Below are positions 7,529 through 13,287 of a stretch of DNA of 14,311 nt, piece by piece. The position numbers were made by a program, and so were the translations under genes. The notes beneath the pieces were generated by a model. That model was given only the letters and a program-made list of their open reading frames with translations, was not told the origin of the DNA and searched no databases. Source of the stretch: Synergistaceae bacterium (GTDB lineage Bacteria > Synergistota > Synergistia > Synergistales > Synergistaceae). Positions within the stretch are counted from its first letter, which is position 1. Each line of letters begins with the position of its first letter. Location of the stretch: positions 1-14,311 of the forward strand of contig JAISDQ010000268.1 of NCBI GenBank assembly GCA_031264605.1, written 5' to 3'.

Positions 7529-8653
7529 TTACCGCCCCGCCATTACCTTTTTCAATGGAATGTGGTCGATGTCGAAGCCGAAATAACGCGGCGTGAGCAA
7601 ATCCGTCGTCTCCTGCTGAGGCTTGCAGGGCAACGCTACGAGCGCGACTTTCTGTCCGGTGTGGGAGAGAGGGTTGGGCACGGGTTCCCACGTGTCGGTG
7701 TCGACGGCGGCGATAATGTCGGGGCTCGTCACAAATGGAACGTCGTCCTTCCACAGGACGTGGTTCTCATTCTTGAACCAGTACTTCAGCTTGAAGCCAC
7801 CGCAATCCACGGTGACATAACCCCAGTAATAGCCTTCCTTATCGTAGTCGTCCTTGATGGTAATGACGCCGCGGCCCAATTCAAAACCTCCCAGATTGCC
7901 AACTAACTCCTTGACGGGGTCCCTACCCGCTTCCTTCGCTTCGCGCAAAAGTTTGCCGGTATCGTAACATTCGCTGAGAGTGCCGGGAATCAGAGTCTTT
8001 CGCAATTTAGCGACGTCGAGCGCCAAACCGGCTTGTCCGGCGAGTCCGTAACCCGCCACGCTGATGAGCTTGCCGATGTGTTCTATGGTCCGGGCGTTGA
8101 TGCCGTTTTTGATGATGCACTCGTTGCCCCATTCATCCACTGAGGCAATCGGTAAAATGGGATGTCCGTCGTAATTGAAAGTTATCTGAACGATTTCAGG
8201 GATCGCCCTACCGGTGTAATCGCCGTCGACCGTGATCATGCCGCGCTGGGAACCCGCGGCCATGGCGCCCGCTGTATTCGCCCCCGCAAGCTCGACGGGT
8301 ACGATGACGTCGAACTTCTTCCCGGAATATTCCTCAAGAGCACCGATAGCCGCGGCCAATCGCTGGCCTTCGGGGTATACGCTCGTTTGATCCGTCATGC
8401 GGTAAGAAGCCATCTCATCGATGGTTTCTTTGGTATGGGGAGCTATGGAACCCATCAAAAAAGGACAGACGCTCAAAGCGCTGTCCGGGATCTCGCCGAT
8501 GTCCACCCACCCGACCTGTCGTCCGGCTTCCAGTTCTCCCATAAGAGACTTGATGCCGTTCGCCGGAAGCCCGCCCCCACCGGTGGCAAAAAACGTGCAT
8601 CCCCGTACAAAATCCTCAACTTCCGTGCGGTTATTAAGTTTTTGTGTAGGCAT
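7529..8653 (-). CDS. DUF917 family protein (S-methyl-thiohydantoin-desulfurase-like)
   Basis: A cytoplasmic protein of 374 residues, the usual length for DUF917. Family marks are the glycine-rich FATGGGGLP at 22-30, the PVELAGANTAGAM block around 119-131 and the DGDYTGRAIPE motif at 143-153. The C-terminal half has WEPVPNP. From memory, Pfam now names this domain pair after an S-methyl-thiohydantoin desulfurase, and members are often found near hydantoinase/oxoprolinase genes. Action on a five-membered cyclic imide-like ring is therefore plausible, but the reaction here is unknown. Start ATG at 8653 has AAGGAGGA 8 bases upstream. It lies between the C-N hydrolase (54-base gap) and the binding protein (47-base gap) in the same orientation, so the three are probably co-transcribed. 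Confidence 0.88.
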   Translation of the reverse strand: MPTQKLNNRTEVEDFVRGCTFFATGGGGLPANGIKSLMGELEAGRQVGWVDIGEIPDSALSVCPFLMGSIAPHTKETIDEMASYRMTDQTSVYPEGQRLAAAIGALEEYSGKKFDVIVPVELAGANTAGAMAAGSQRGMITVDGDYTGRAIPEIVQITFNYDGHPILPIASVDEWGNECIIKNGINARTIEHIGKLISVAGYGLAGQAGLALDVAKLRKTLIPGTLSECYDTGKLLREAKEAGRDPVKELVGNLGGFELGRGVITIKDDYDKEGYYWGYVTVDCGGFKLKYWFKNENHVLWKDDVPFVTSPDIIAAVDTDTWEPVPNPLSHTGQKVALVALPCKPQQETTDLLTPRYFGFDIDHIPLKKVMAGR

Positions 8654-8707
8654 GTGCCAGTTCCTCCTTCTGTATTTGCATTGATAACGCCGGATAAATC
8701 TTCAAAA

Positions 8708-9520
8708 CTACGTACGCCACGATAACCGTATCCCGCTTTTACTGAAATCCTGATAATAGCCGGGAAACTTGCGCAAATTTTCCGCTTGCTCCAGATCGAT
8801 GTCGCAGACGCCCAACGCTCCTCGGTCGTTTTCCATCTTGATTATTGTCTGTCCGTCGGGGCCGACGGCCATGCTTCCCCCGAAAAGACGCAGGTTGTCA
8901 TAACGGGCCGCTTGGTTGACCGCCACTGTAAAGAGCTGGTTTTCCAAAGCGCGTGAGCGGACGTTCAAATCCCATGCCATTTCATCCTGATAACGCCACG
9001 CCGCAAGAACCGTCAACAATTCGGCTCCGTCAAGGCTCAACAGGCGCACCATTTCGGGGAACCCGATGTCGTAACAGATCAAAACCCCGACACGGCCGAA
9101 ATCCGTGACAAAAACGGAGGAGCCGCTGCCGCGCGCGAAAAATTCGCCCTCCCTGCCGAAGAGAAACGTTTTGTGATACTCTCCGGCGATTGCGCCGGAA
9201 CGATCATAAAGAAGAGCGGCGTTGAACAGCTCGCCGCCCTTTTTAATTCCAAGGCCCGCGAGAACGTACAATCCGCCGCGGCGTGCAGATCCGCTCAGGG
9301 CCGCGTGAATCGGCAGAGCGAATTTTTCGCTGAGGCCGCAGGTATCCTGACCTAAAATATCCAGATTGTACCCAGTGAAACACAATTCAGGCAGCAAAAT
9401 CAAATCCGCGCCAGCTTCCGCCGCCTGTTCGATCATGCGCTCGGCTGTACGTATGTTGTCTTCCACATTTCCAAGCTCAACAGCCATTTGACCCAATGCA
9501 ATTTTCACGTTCCGCGACAT
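8708..9520 (-). CDS. Carbon-nitrogen hydrolase, nitrilase superfamily
   Basis: A 270-residue single-domain C-N hydrolase, the normal size for this superfamily. The Glu-Lys-Cys triad is present: Glu45 in LILLPEL, Lys117 in YHKTFLF and Cys149 in LICYDIGFPE. Such enzymes hydrolyse amides, N-carbamoyl groups or nitriles through a thioester on Cys. The form resembles amidases and N-carbamoyl hydrolases more than true nitrilases, but the substrate cannot be assigned. There is no signal peptide, so it is cytoplasmic. Start ATG at 9520 has AAGGAAGAG five bases upstream; an upstream TTG at 9538 has nothing comparable. It is the first gene of the eight-gene minus-strand cluster. A C-N hydrolase next to DUF917 would fit ring opening followed by removal of a carbamoyl or amide group. 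Confidence 0.92.
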   Translation of the reverse strand: MSRNVKIALGQMAVELGNVEDNIRTAERMIEQAAEAGADLILLPELCFTGYNLDILGQDTCGLSEKFALPIHAALSGSARRGGLYVLAGLGIKKGGELFNAALLYDRSGAIAGEYHKTFLFGREGEFFARGSGSSVFVTDFGRVGVLICYDIGFPEMVRLLSLDGAELLTVLAAWRYQDEMAWDLNVRSRALENQLFTVAVNQAARYDNLRLFGGSMAVGPDGQTIIKMENDRGALGVCDIDLEQAENLRKFPGYYQDFSKSGIRLSWRT

Positions 9521-9560
9521 TAATCTCTTCCTTATCAAAATTCACGTAAGCGTTTAAACA

Positions 9561-9577
9561 TTCGCAAATTTTCGCAA
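9561..9577. repeat. Paired direct repeat TTCGCAA in hydrolase operon leader
   Basis: TTCGCAA occurs twice with a 10-base period (9561-9567 and 9571-9577, three bases between), 41 bases upstream of the hydrolase start. One helical turn between copies would place both on one DNA face, as for a regulator-binding site. Function is not shown. Confidence 0.4.
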
Positions 9578-9620
9578 GCTCAGTAGAGCGTTAAAAAAGG
9601 AAATAAAAATAACGTGTGTT

Positions 9621-9648
9621 AGTGTAACATATGCCAATTTGAACGCAA
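9621..9648 (-). promoter_or_regulatory. Candidate promoter of the hydrolase-DUF917-peptide transporter cluster
   Basis: On the minus strand TTGCGT (9648-9643) and TACACT (9626-9621) are 16 bases apart in an AT-rich stretch about 100 bases before the first gene. Each box matches the sigma-70 consensus only partly (3/6 and 4/6). The call rests mainly on position. Confidence 0.3.
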
Positions 9649-9846
9649 GCCCTCAAAGCATAGCCTTTTTCCACCGGAGTCCTCTATCACTTTTTTTATC
9701 GGCTGCATAGTTCTGAGTAGTTGCGACTAAACTATGTTCCTATGACCCTGACAAGCCTGTTGTTTGCATGGACGAAATACCGTATCAGCCGCTCGCTGAC
9801 GTCCGTGAGCCGATCCCGATGAGATAAGGCAAAACAGAGAAAATCG

Positions 9847-9900
9847 ATAACGAATATATAACGAATATATTCCGTTAATTTTGTTGATTCGTAATTCGTT
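9847..9900. repeat. 11-bp tandem repeat and AACGAAT/ATTCGTT box cluster
   Basis: ATAACGAATAT is repeated exactly back to back at 9847-9857 and 9858-9868. Downstream the inverse heptamer appears as ATTCGTA (9887-9893) directly followed by ATTCGTT (9894-9900), with a related ATTCCGTT starting at 9869. Two boxes point one way and two the other, and the second pair overlaps the -35 box and spacer of the promoter for the small secreted protein gene. This arrangement suggests an operator for a DNA-binding regulator not encoded in the window. Confidence 0.55.
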
Positions 9901-9911
9901 GATGATATAAT
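9884..9911 (+). promoter_or_regulatory. Promoter of the small secreted protein / RhiA-like unit
   Basis: TTGATT (9884-9889) and a perfect TATAAT (9906-9911) are 16 bases apart, and a TG one base upstream of the -10 box makes it an extended -10 promoter. Transcription would start near 9918, giving a leader of about 30 bases before the TTG start at 9949. Confidence 0.6.
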
Positions 9912-9948
9912 CGCGTTTATAATTTAAAGAGAAAGCGAGGGATGATGT

Positions 9949-10194
9949 TTGGGGAGTTTCCGGACGCGCGTGGTTTGGATAATGATATTGGCGGCCGTTA
10001 TATTGGCTTTCGCGGCCGAAACGCGTATCGACGCGTTTCCCTTCACCACCGTTTTCATCAAAAAGCCCAGGCGTTTTTATCACAGAATGAACTGCGTAGC
10101 GGTCAAAAGCGGACGCCCGACGGCCATATCGCTGGCGAACGCAAAAGAACAGGGGTATCGTCCCTGCCCAAAGTGCCAGCCTCCAACATGGTGA
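9949..10194 (+). CDS. Small secreted or membrane-anchored protein with H-x3-C ... C-x2-C motif
   Basis: An 81-residue protein of unknown function. Residues 8-23 form a hydrophobic signal peptide or anchor, then about 55 residues lie outside the membrane. Tyr44-His45, Cys49, and Cys73-x2-Cys76 form the pattern YHxxxC ... GYxPCxxC. From memory this pattern occurs at the ends of secreted nucleases and surface proteins, probably as a metal-binding or disulfide knuckle; here it stands alone. The start is TTG at 9949, because GAGGG ends seven bases upstream and an in-frame stop lies two codons before. ATG at 9982 would leave little of the signal sequence. An overlapping frame from 9942 gives a protein without recognisable features. 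It is followed after 39 bases by the RhiA-like gene, so the two are probably one unit. Confidence 0.65.
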   Translation: MGSFRTRVVWIMILAAVILAFAAETRIDAFPFTTVFIKKPRRFYHRMNCVAVKSGRPTAISLANAKEQGYRPCPKCQPPTW

Positions 10195-10233
10195 AACGCT
10201 TTTGGGCGTCTTTGACGCGGGGAGATGAATTCC

Positions 10234-10902
10234 ATGAATAACGCGGCGAAATACACGCTCTCATTGCGAAACAGAAGCGGTAAATTTGTCAGATTCGCCG
10301 TTTTTCAGACCTATGGGGAGGTCGCGGATCTGACCGTAAAACCTCTGCCGCTTGCGTGGATAGTGGGTTCGGCCGCACCGGGCGGCAAGGACGGACAAAG
10401 CGTCTCCGAGATGTCGTGGAAGACCGCCCGCAATATATCGCTCATCAACAGCTATCATATAGGCGCGGAGATGCTCTCTACAAATACGGTCGTGCTGCCG
10501 GTCGGCGTCGCCGCCGAAAGCGGTTACTCGGTGGCCTACATGGGAGATTTTCCCTTCGGGGCGCCCGCTTTCGTAGGCTCGGTGATCGACGATGAAAAGG
10601 GATTTTTGCTGATTCAATCCGACGATACGATACCTCCGTTCGCGCGTCAGCGCGAGGAAAACTGTTTCCTCAAGATAGGCGTTTCCATGGCGGGCAGGCA
10701 GGTATCCGTCGCGGACCTTCATCCCGAGACCCATTACCGGTTCTCCCTCGAACCCATTTACCGCATAGTGATCGGTGAGTTTTTCCCCGGGCAGATAATC
10801 GGAGATCAGGCGGCGGAAAAATCTTACAGGATAGATTTCGGACAGGAATTCAACAAAACGATAAGCGTCAAAGACGACGGCATTTTCACGGACGAAAAAT
10901 AA
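10234..10902 (+). CDS. RhiA-like protein
   Basis: A 222-residue protein without signal peptide or membrane segment, rich in beta-type sequence. It resembles RhiA of Rhizobium leguminosarum (a rhizosphere-expressed protein of unknown role) in several places, as recalled from memory. These are the opening YTLSLRNRSGKFVRFAVFQT, the LAWIVGSAAPGG stretch, IQSDDTIPP near the middle, then KIGVSMAG and YRIVIGEFFPGQII in the last third. No catalytic residues are evident. ATG at 10234 is preferred, since GGGGAG lies nine bases upstream; ATG at 10225 touches that sequence directly. It sits 39 bases after the small secreted protein gene. Family assignment is moderately secure; function is unknown. Confidence 0.72.
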   Translation: MNNAAKYTLSLRNRSGKFVRFAVFQTYGEVADLTVKPLPLAWIVGSAAPGGKDGQSVSEMSWKTARNISLINSYHIGAEMLSTNTVVLPVGVAAESGYSVAYMGDFPFGAPAFVGSVIDDEKGFLLIQSDDTIPPFARQREENCFLKIGVSMAGRQVSVADLHPETHYRFSLEPIYRIVIGEFFPGQIIGDQAAEKSYRIDFGQEFNKTISVKDDGIFTDEK

Positions 10903-10913
10903 AGTCTATCATG

Positions 10914-10942
10914 TTGTATTATATTTTTGCCTGTGATACAAT
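10914..10942 (+). promoter_or_regulatory. Promoter of livJ
   Basis: TTGTAT (10914-10919) and TACAAT (10937-10942) are 17 bases apart, with TG in the extended -10 position. The two boxes form an inverted repeat (TTGTAT/ATACAA). Transcription from about 10949 would give a leader of roughly 125 bases before livJ. No clear terminator of the RhiA-like gene precedes it. Confidence 0.6.
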
Positions 10943-10975
10943 TTTATTTGTGTTTTTTTGGGTTATTTCACTAGC

Positions 10976-10998
10976 AATTCGCACAACGAACGCGAATT
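10976..10998. repeat. Perfect inverted repeat in the livJ leader
   Basis: AATTCGC (10976-10982) and GCGAATT (10992-10998) are perfect inverse copies separated by nine bases. They lie downstream of the predicted livJ promoter and 75 bases before the start codon. The site could be an operator bound by a dimeric repressor or a hairpin in the leader RNA. Confidence 0.45.
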
Positions 10999-11073
10999 AT
11001 AAGTCTTATGCAAAATACGTTCCTTGTGTGGAAATGGACAACCGATACAAAATCTATCAAGGGAGTGGTTGTT

Positions 11074-12195
11074 ATGCGTAAGTTGGCGTTGGCTTTTCTC
11101 GTTTGTTTTCTTTTTGCGGGCGGCGCGTTTGCCGCCGATGACGTCATCAAGGTAGGCTTCTACAACTGCCTGACCGGGCAGAACGCCTTCGGCGGACAGT
11201 TGGAACTCGAGGGCGTCCAGTTGGCGCACAAACAGTTCCCCGAGATACTGGGCAAGAAGATCGAATTGGTCGTCGTAGACAACAAATCCGACAAGGTCGA
11301 AGCGGCAAATGCCGTTACCCGTCTCATCGAGAGTGACAAGGTGAACGTCATTATCGGAACGTACGCTTCCGGCCTTGCCATAGCCGGCGGCGAGGTCGCC
11401 GAAGTGGGCCGCGTCCCCATGCTTGGAACGAGCTGCACCAACCCGCTTGTAACGCAGGGCAAGAAGTACATCTTCAGGACGTGCTTCATCGACCCGCTGC
11501 AAGGCGCGGGGGCGGCGGCTTACGCGTACAGGACGCTGGACTGCAAAAAAGCGGCGCTGCTCGTCGACGTGGTGAGCGACTACGCGGTCGGCCTCGCGAA
11601 ATTCTTCAAGGACAGCTTCGAGTCACAAGGCGGGGAAATCGTATCCGAGATGAGATATCAGTCTGGGGATACCGACTTCACGGCCCAGCTCACGGAAATT
11701 ATGTCGCATGAACCCGACGTCGTATTCCTTCCCGCTTATTTCGCCGAGGGCGCGATAATTCTGAAACAGGCCAAAGAGTTGGGCGCGTCGTTCCGTTTCA
11801 TGGGCGGAGACGCCATGGACAACCCGGAGATGGTCACATTGGGAGGCGACGCGATCGAGGGGTTCATCTACACCGGATTCGCGTACGCGCCGGACATGCC
11901 GGAGATGAACGAAGTCGCCGGGAAATTCACCGAAGACTGGTACAAGGAGTACAGCAAGGACCCGAACGGCAACGCGGCGCTCGGCTACGACTCGTACATC
12001 CTCGTCCTGGACGCGATCAGGCGCGCCGGCTCGGCGGAGCCGGAGAAGATACGCGACGCCCTGGAGGCGACTGAGAATGTCCTGACCGTCACCGGAAAAA
12101 CGACGCTCGACGCGGATCACAACCCCCAGAAGGACATAGGCATCCTCGAAATAAAAGAGGGCAAGAAAGTATTCGTGGGCACGGTAGTTCCGTAA
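11074..12195 (+). CDS. livJ: Branched-chain amino acid ABC transporter substrate-binding protein (LivJ type)
   Basis: Periplasmic receptor of the Liv/HAAT importer, 373 residues, family type 1 binding fold. A Sec signal peptide covers residues 1-20 (MRKLALAF, hydrophobic core, cleavage after AFA) with no lipobox Cys. The mature part opens with DVIKVGFYNCLTG, the usual first strand, and carries VVVDNKSDKVEAANAVTRLI, then VNVIIGTYASGLA and GVPML-like RVPMLGTS, all standard for the family. The C-terminus has YDSYILVLDAIRRAG. Start ATG at 11074 has AAGGGAG eight bases upstream; the frame is open from 11008, but those codons lack a signal peptide. The ligand may be Leu/Ile/Val or another amino acid or small amide. 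Its own promoter precedes it and a strong hairpin separates it from livH. Confidence 0.93.
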   Translation: MRKLALAFLVCFLFAGGAFAADDVIKVGFYNCLTGQNAFGGQLELEGVQLAHKQFPEILGKKIELVVVDNKSDKVEAANAVTRLIESDKVNVIIGTYASGLAIAGGEVAEVGRVPMLGTSCTNPLVTQGKKYIFRTCFIDPLQGAGAAAYAYRTLDCKKAALLVDVVSDYAVGLAKFFKDSFESQGGEIVSEMRYQSGDTDFTAQLTEIMSHEPDVVFLPAYFAEGAIILKQAKELGASFRFMGGDAMDNPEMVTLGGDAIEGFIYTGFAYAPDMPEMNEVAGKFTEDWYKEYSKDPNGNAALGYDSYILVLDAIRRAGSAEPEKIRDALEATENVLTVTGKTTLDADHNPQKDIGILEIKEGKKVFVGTVVP

Positions 12196-12237
12196 ACCGC
12201 TTCGGCACAGACGATCACTGCGTAAATAAAACCGCTG

Positions 12238-12280
12238 ACGGCGGCGGGAACCGGGAGTTTCTCGCCGCCGTTTCATTATC
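12238..12280 (+). terminator. Terminator-like hairpin between livJ and livH
   Basis: ACGGCGGCG (12238-12246) pairs with CGCCGCCGT (12263-12271). The stem extends inward through GGAAC/GTTTC with one G-U pair and one bulged T, and a short T-rich tail follows. It begins 43 bases after the livJ stop. The T tract is short, so partial read-through into livHM is likely, giving more receptor than permease. No convincing separate promoter was found in the 113 bases before livH. Confidence 0.7.
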
Positions 12281-12393
12281 AGGAAACAAGTTTTGTCTTT
12301 ATCGCCATAATCACTGTTCAGTATTCAACGCAGACTGAGGGGATTCGTTCGCGCCACCGAGCAGCGGCGGCTTCCCGAAAACGGGGGATACCA

Positions 12394-13287
12394 TTGGCTT
12401 TAAATACGTTTTTGCAGCATTTCATAAACGCCCTTGGACTGGGTTCGCTTTATGGGCTGATAGCGATCGGCTACACGATGGTATACGGTATTTTGAGGCT
12501 GATAAACTTCGCGCACGGCGACATCTTCATGCTCGGCGCGTATTTCGTGTTTTTCGCGACGATACAGTATAAACTGCCTTGGGCGCTCGGAGTGTTTATA
12601 GCTATCGTGGGCGCGATTTTGTGCGGGCTTTTGGTGGACCTCATAGCTTACAAGCCGCTCCGCAACGCGCCGAGAATCTCCGCCCTAATCAGCGCGATAG
12701 GCGTGTCGTTTTTCATCGAAAACGCGTCCATGGTCGCTTTCACCGCCAAACCTCAGGCGGTCGTGCAGCCCAAACAGCTCGTGGAAGCCTTTTCAGTCGG
12801 AGGCGTCCGCTTAGTGCCGCTGAATATCATCGTTCCGGCTATCTCGTTCGTCCTCGTCGGAGCGCTTCTGTGGATGATATACCGGACAAAACAGGGATTG
12901 GCCATGCGCTCGATCTCGCACGACATAGAGACCACACGGCTCATGGGCGTCTCGGTCAACAGGATCATCGCCCTCACATTCGCCATAGGATCGGGCTTGG
13001 CAGCCGTCGCGGGAATAATGTGGGCGCTGCGTTACCCAAAGGTCGAGCCGCTGATGGGTTTCACGCCCGGATTCAAGGCTTTCATAGCGGCGGTATTCGG
13101 GGGTATCGGCTCGATTCCGGGCGCAATGCTGGGAGGGCTCTCGCTCGGTTTCATCGAGATAATGTCCGTCGCCTTCTTTCCGAAGCTCTCTGGATACAAG
13201 GACGCTTTCGCCTTCGTGCTGCTCGTGATAATACTGCTCGTCAAGCCTACGGGACTGATGGGCGAGAAGCTGGAGGAAAAAATATGA
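12394..13287 (+). CDS. livH: Branched-chain amino acid ABC transporter permease, LivH type
   Basis: Inner-membrane channel subunit of the Liv importer, 297 residues and strongly hydrophobic. The family opening is intact: LGLGSLYGLIAIGYTMVYG at about 14-32, then NFAHGDIFMLGAY at 38-50. A membrane-proximal segment carries PLRNAPRISALISAIGVSFF. The EAA-like coupling region reads GLAMRSISHDIETTRLMGVSVNRII, followed by AIGSGLAAVAGI and FKAFIAAVFGGIGSIPGAMLGG. It starts with TTG at 12394 behind GGGGG seven bases upstream; no upstream ATG fits, and the next in-frame ATG falls inside the first conserved block. Its stop overlaps the livM start as ATGA. Confidence 0.94.
   Translation: MALNTFLQHFINALGLGSLYGLIAIGYTMVYGILRLINFAHGDIFMLGAYFVFFATIQYKLPWALGVFIAIVGAILCGLLVDLIAYKPLRNAPRISALISAIGVSFFIENASMVAFTAKPQAVVQPKQLVEAFSVGGVRLVPLNIIVPAISFVLVGALLWMIYRTKQGLAMRSISHDIETTRLMGVSVNRIIALTFAIGSGLAAVAGIMWALRYPKVEPLMGFTPGFKAFIAAVFGGIGSIPGAMLGGLSLGFIEIMSVAFFPKLSGYKDAFAFVLLVIILLVKPTGLMGEKLEEKI

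Larger units (their letters stand above)
9521..9948. other. Divergent intergenic control region
   Basis: 428 bases without a convincing gene separate the minus-strand hydrolase from the plus-strand small protein. The region is AT-richer than its surroundings. It holds candidate promoters facing both ways, the paired TTCGCAA repeat near the hydrolase, and the AACGAAT/ATTCGTT cluster near the small-protein gene. A 6-bp hairpin sits at 9791-9810 (GCTCGC with GTGAGC, one G-U pair, 8-base loop containing GACGTC). It is not followed by a T run in either direction. A minus-strand frame open from 9923 to a stop at 9732 has protein-like composition but no start codon. Confidence 0.7.

Noticed and set aside
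7482..7754. In-frame N-terminal extension of the binding protein by 91 residues
   Set aside because: The extension overlaps the end of the DUF917 gene, is Arg/His-rich without signal-peptide character, and the ATG at 7481 has a strong Shine-Dalgarno and a clean Sec signal.
9791..9810. Hairpin considered as a tRNA arm, small RNA or terminator
   Set aside because: It has only 6 bp with an 8-base loop, no T run on either side, and no surrounding cloverleaf or T-loop consensus.
9727..10083. Minus-strand frame of 118 codons across the control region and the small-protein gene
   Set aside because: It covers the extended -10 promoter and half of the well-supported plus-strand small gene, has no good ribosome-binding site, and its translation shows no domain-like pattern.
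9942..10241. Plus-strand frame of 99 codons starting at ATG 9942
   Set aside because: Its start touches the GAGGG with no spacing, it lacks a signal peptide or motif, and the overlapping frame from 9949 has the signal sequence and conserved Cys/His pattern.
11623..12276. Long minus-strand frame of 217 codons opposite livJ
   Set aside because: It is an Arg-rich antisense shadow of a clear binding-protein gene; GC-rich codon bias commonly keeps such frames open.
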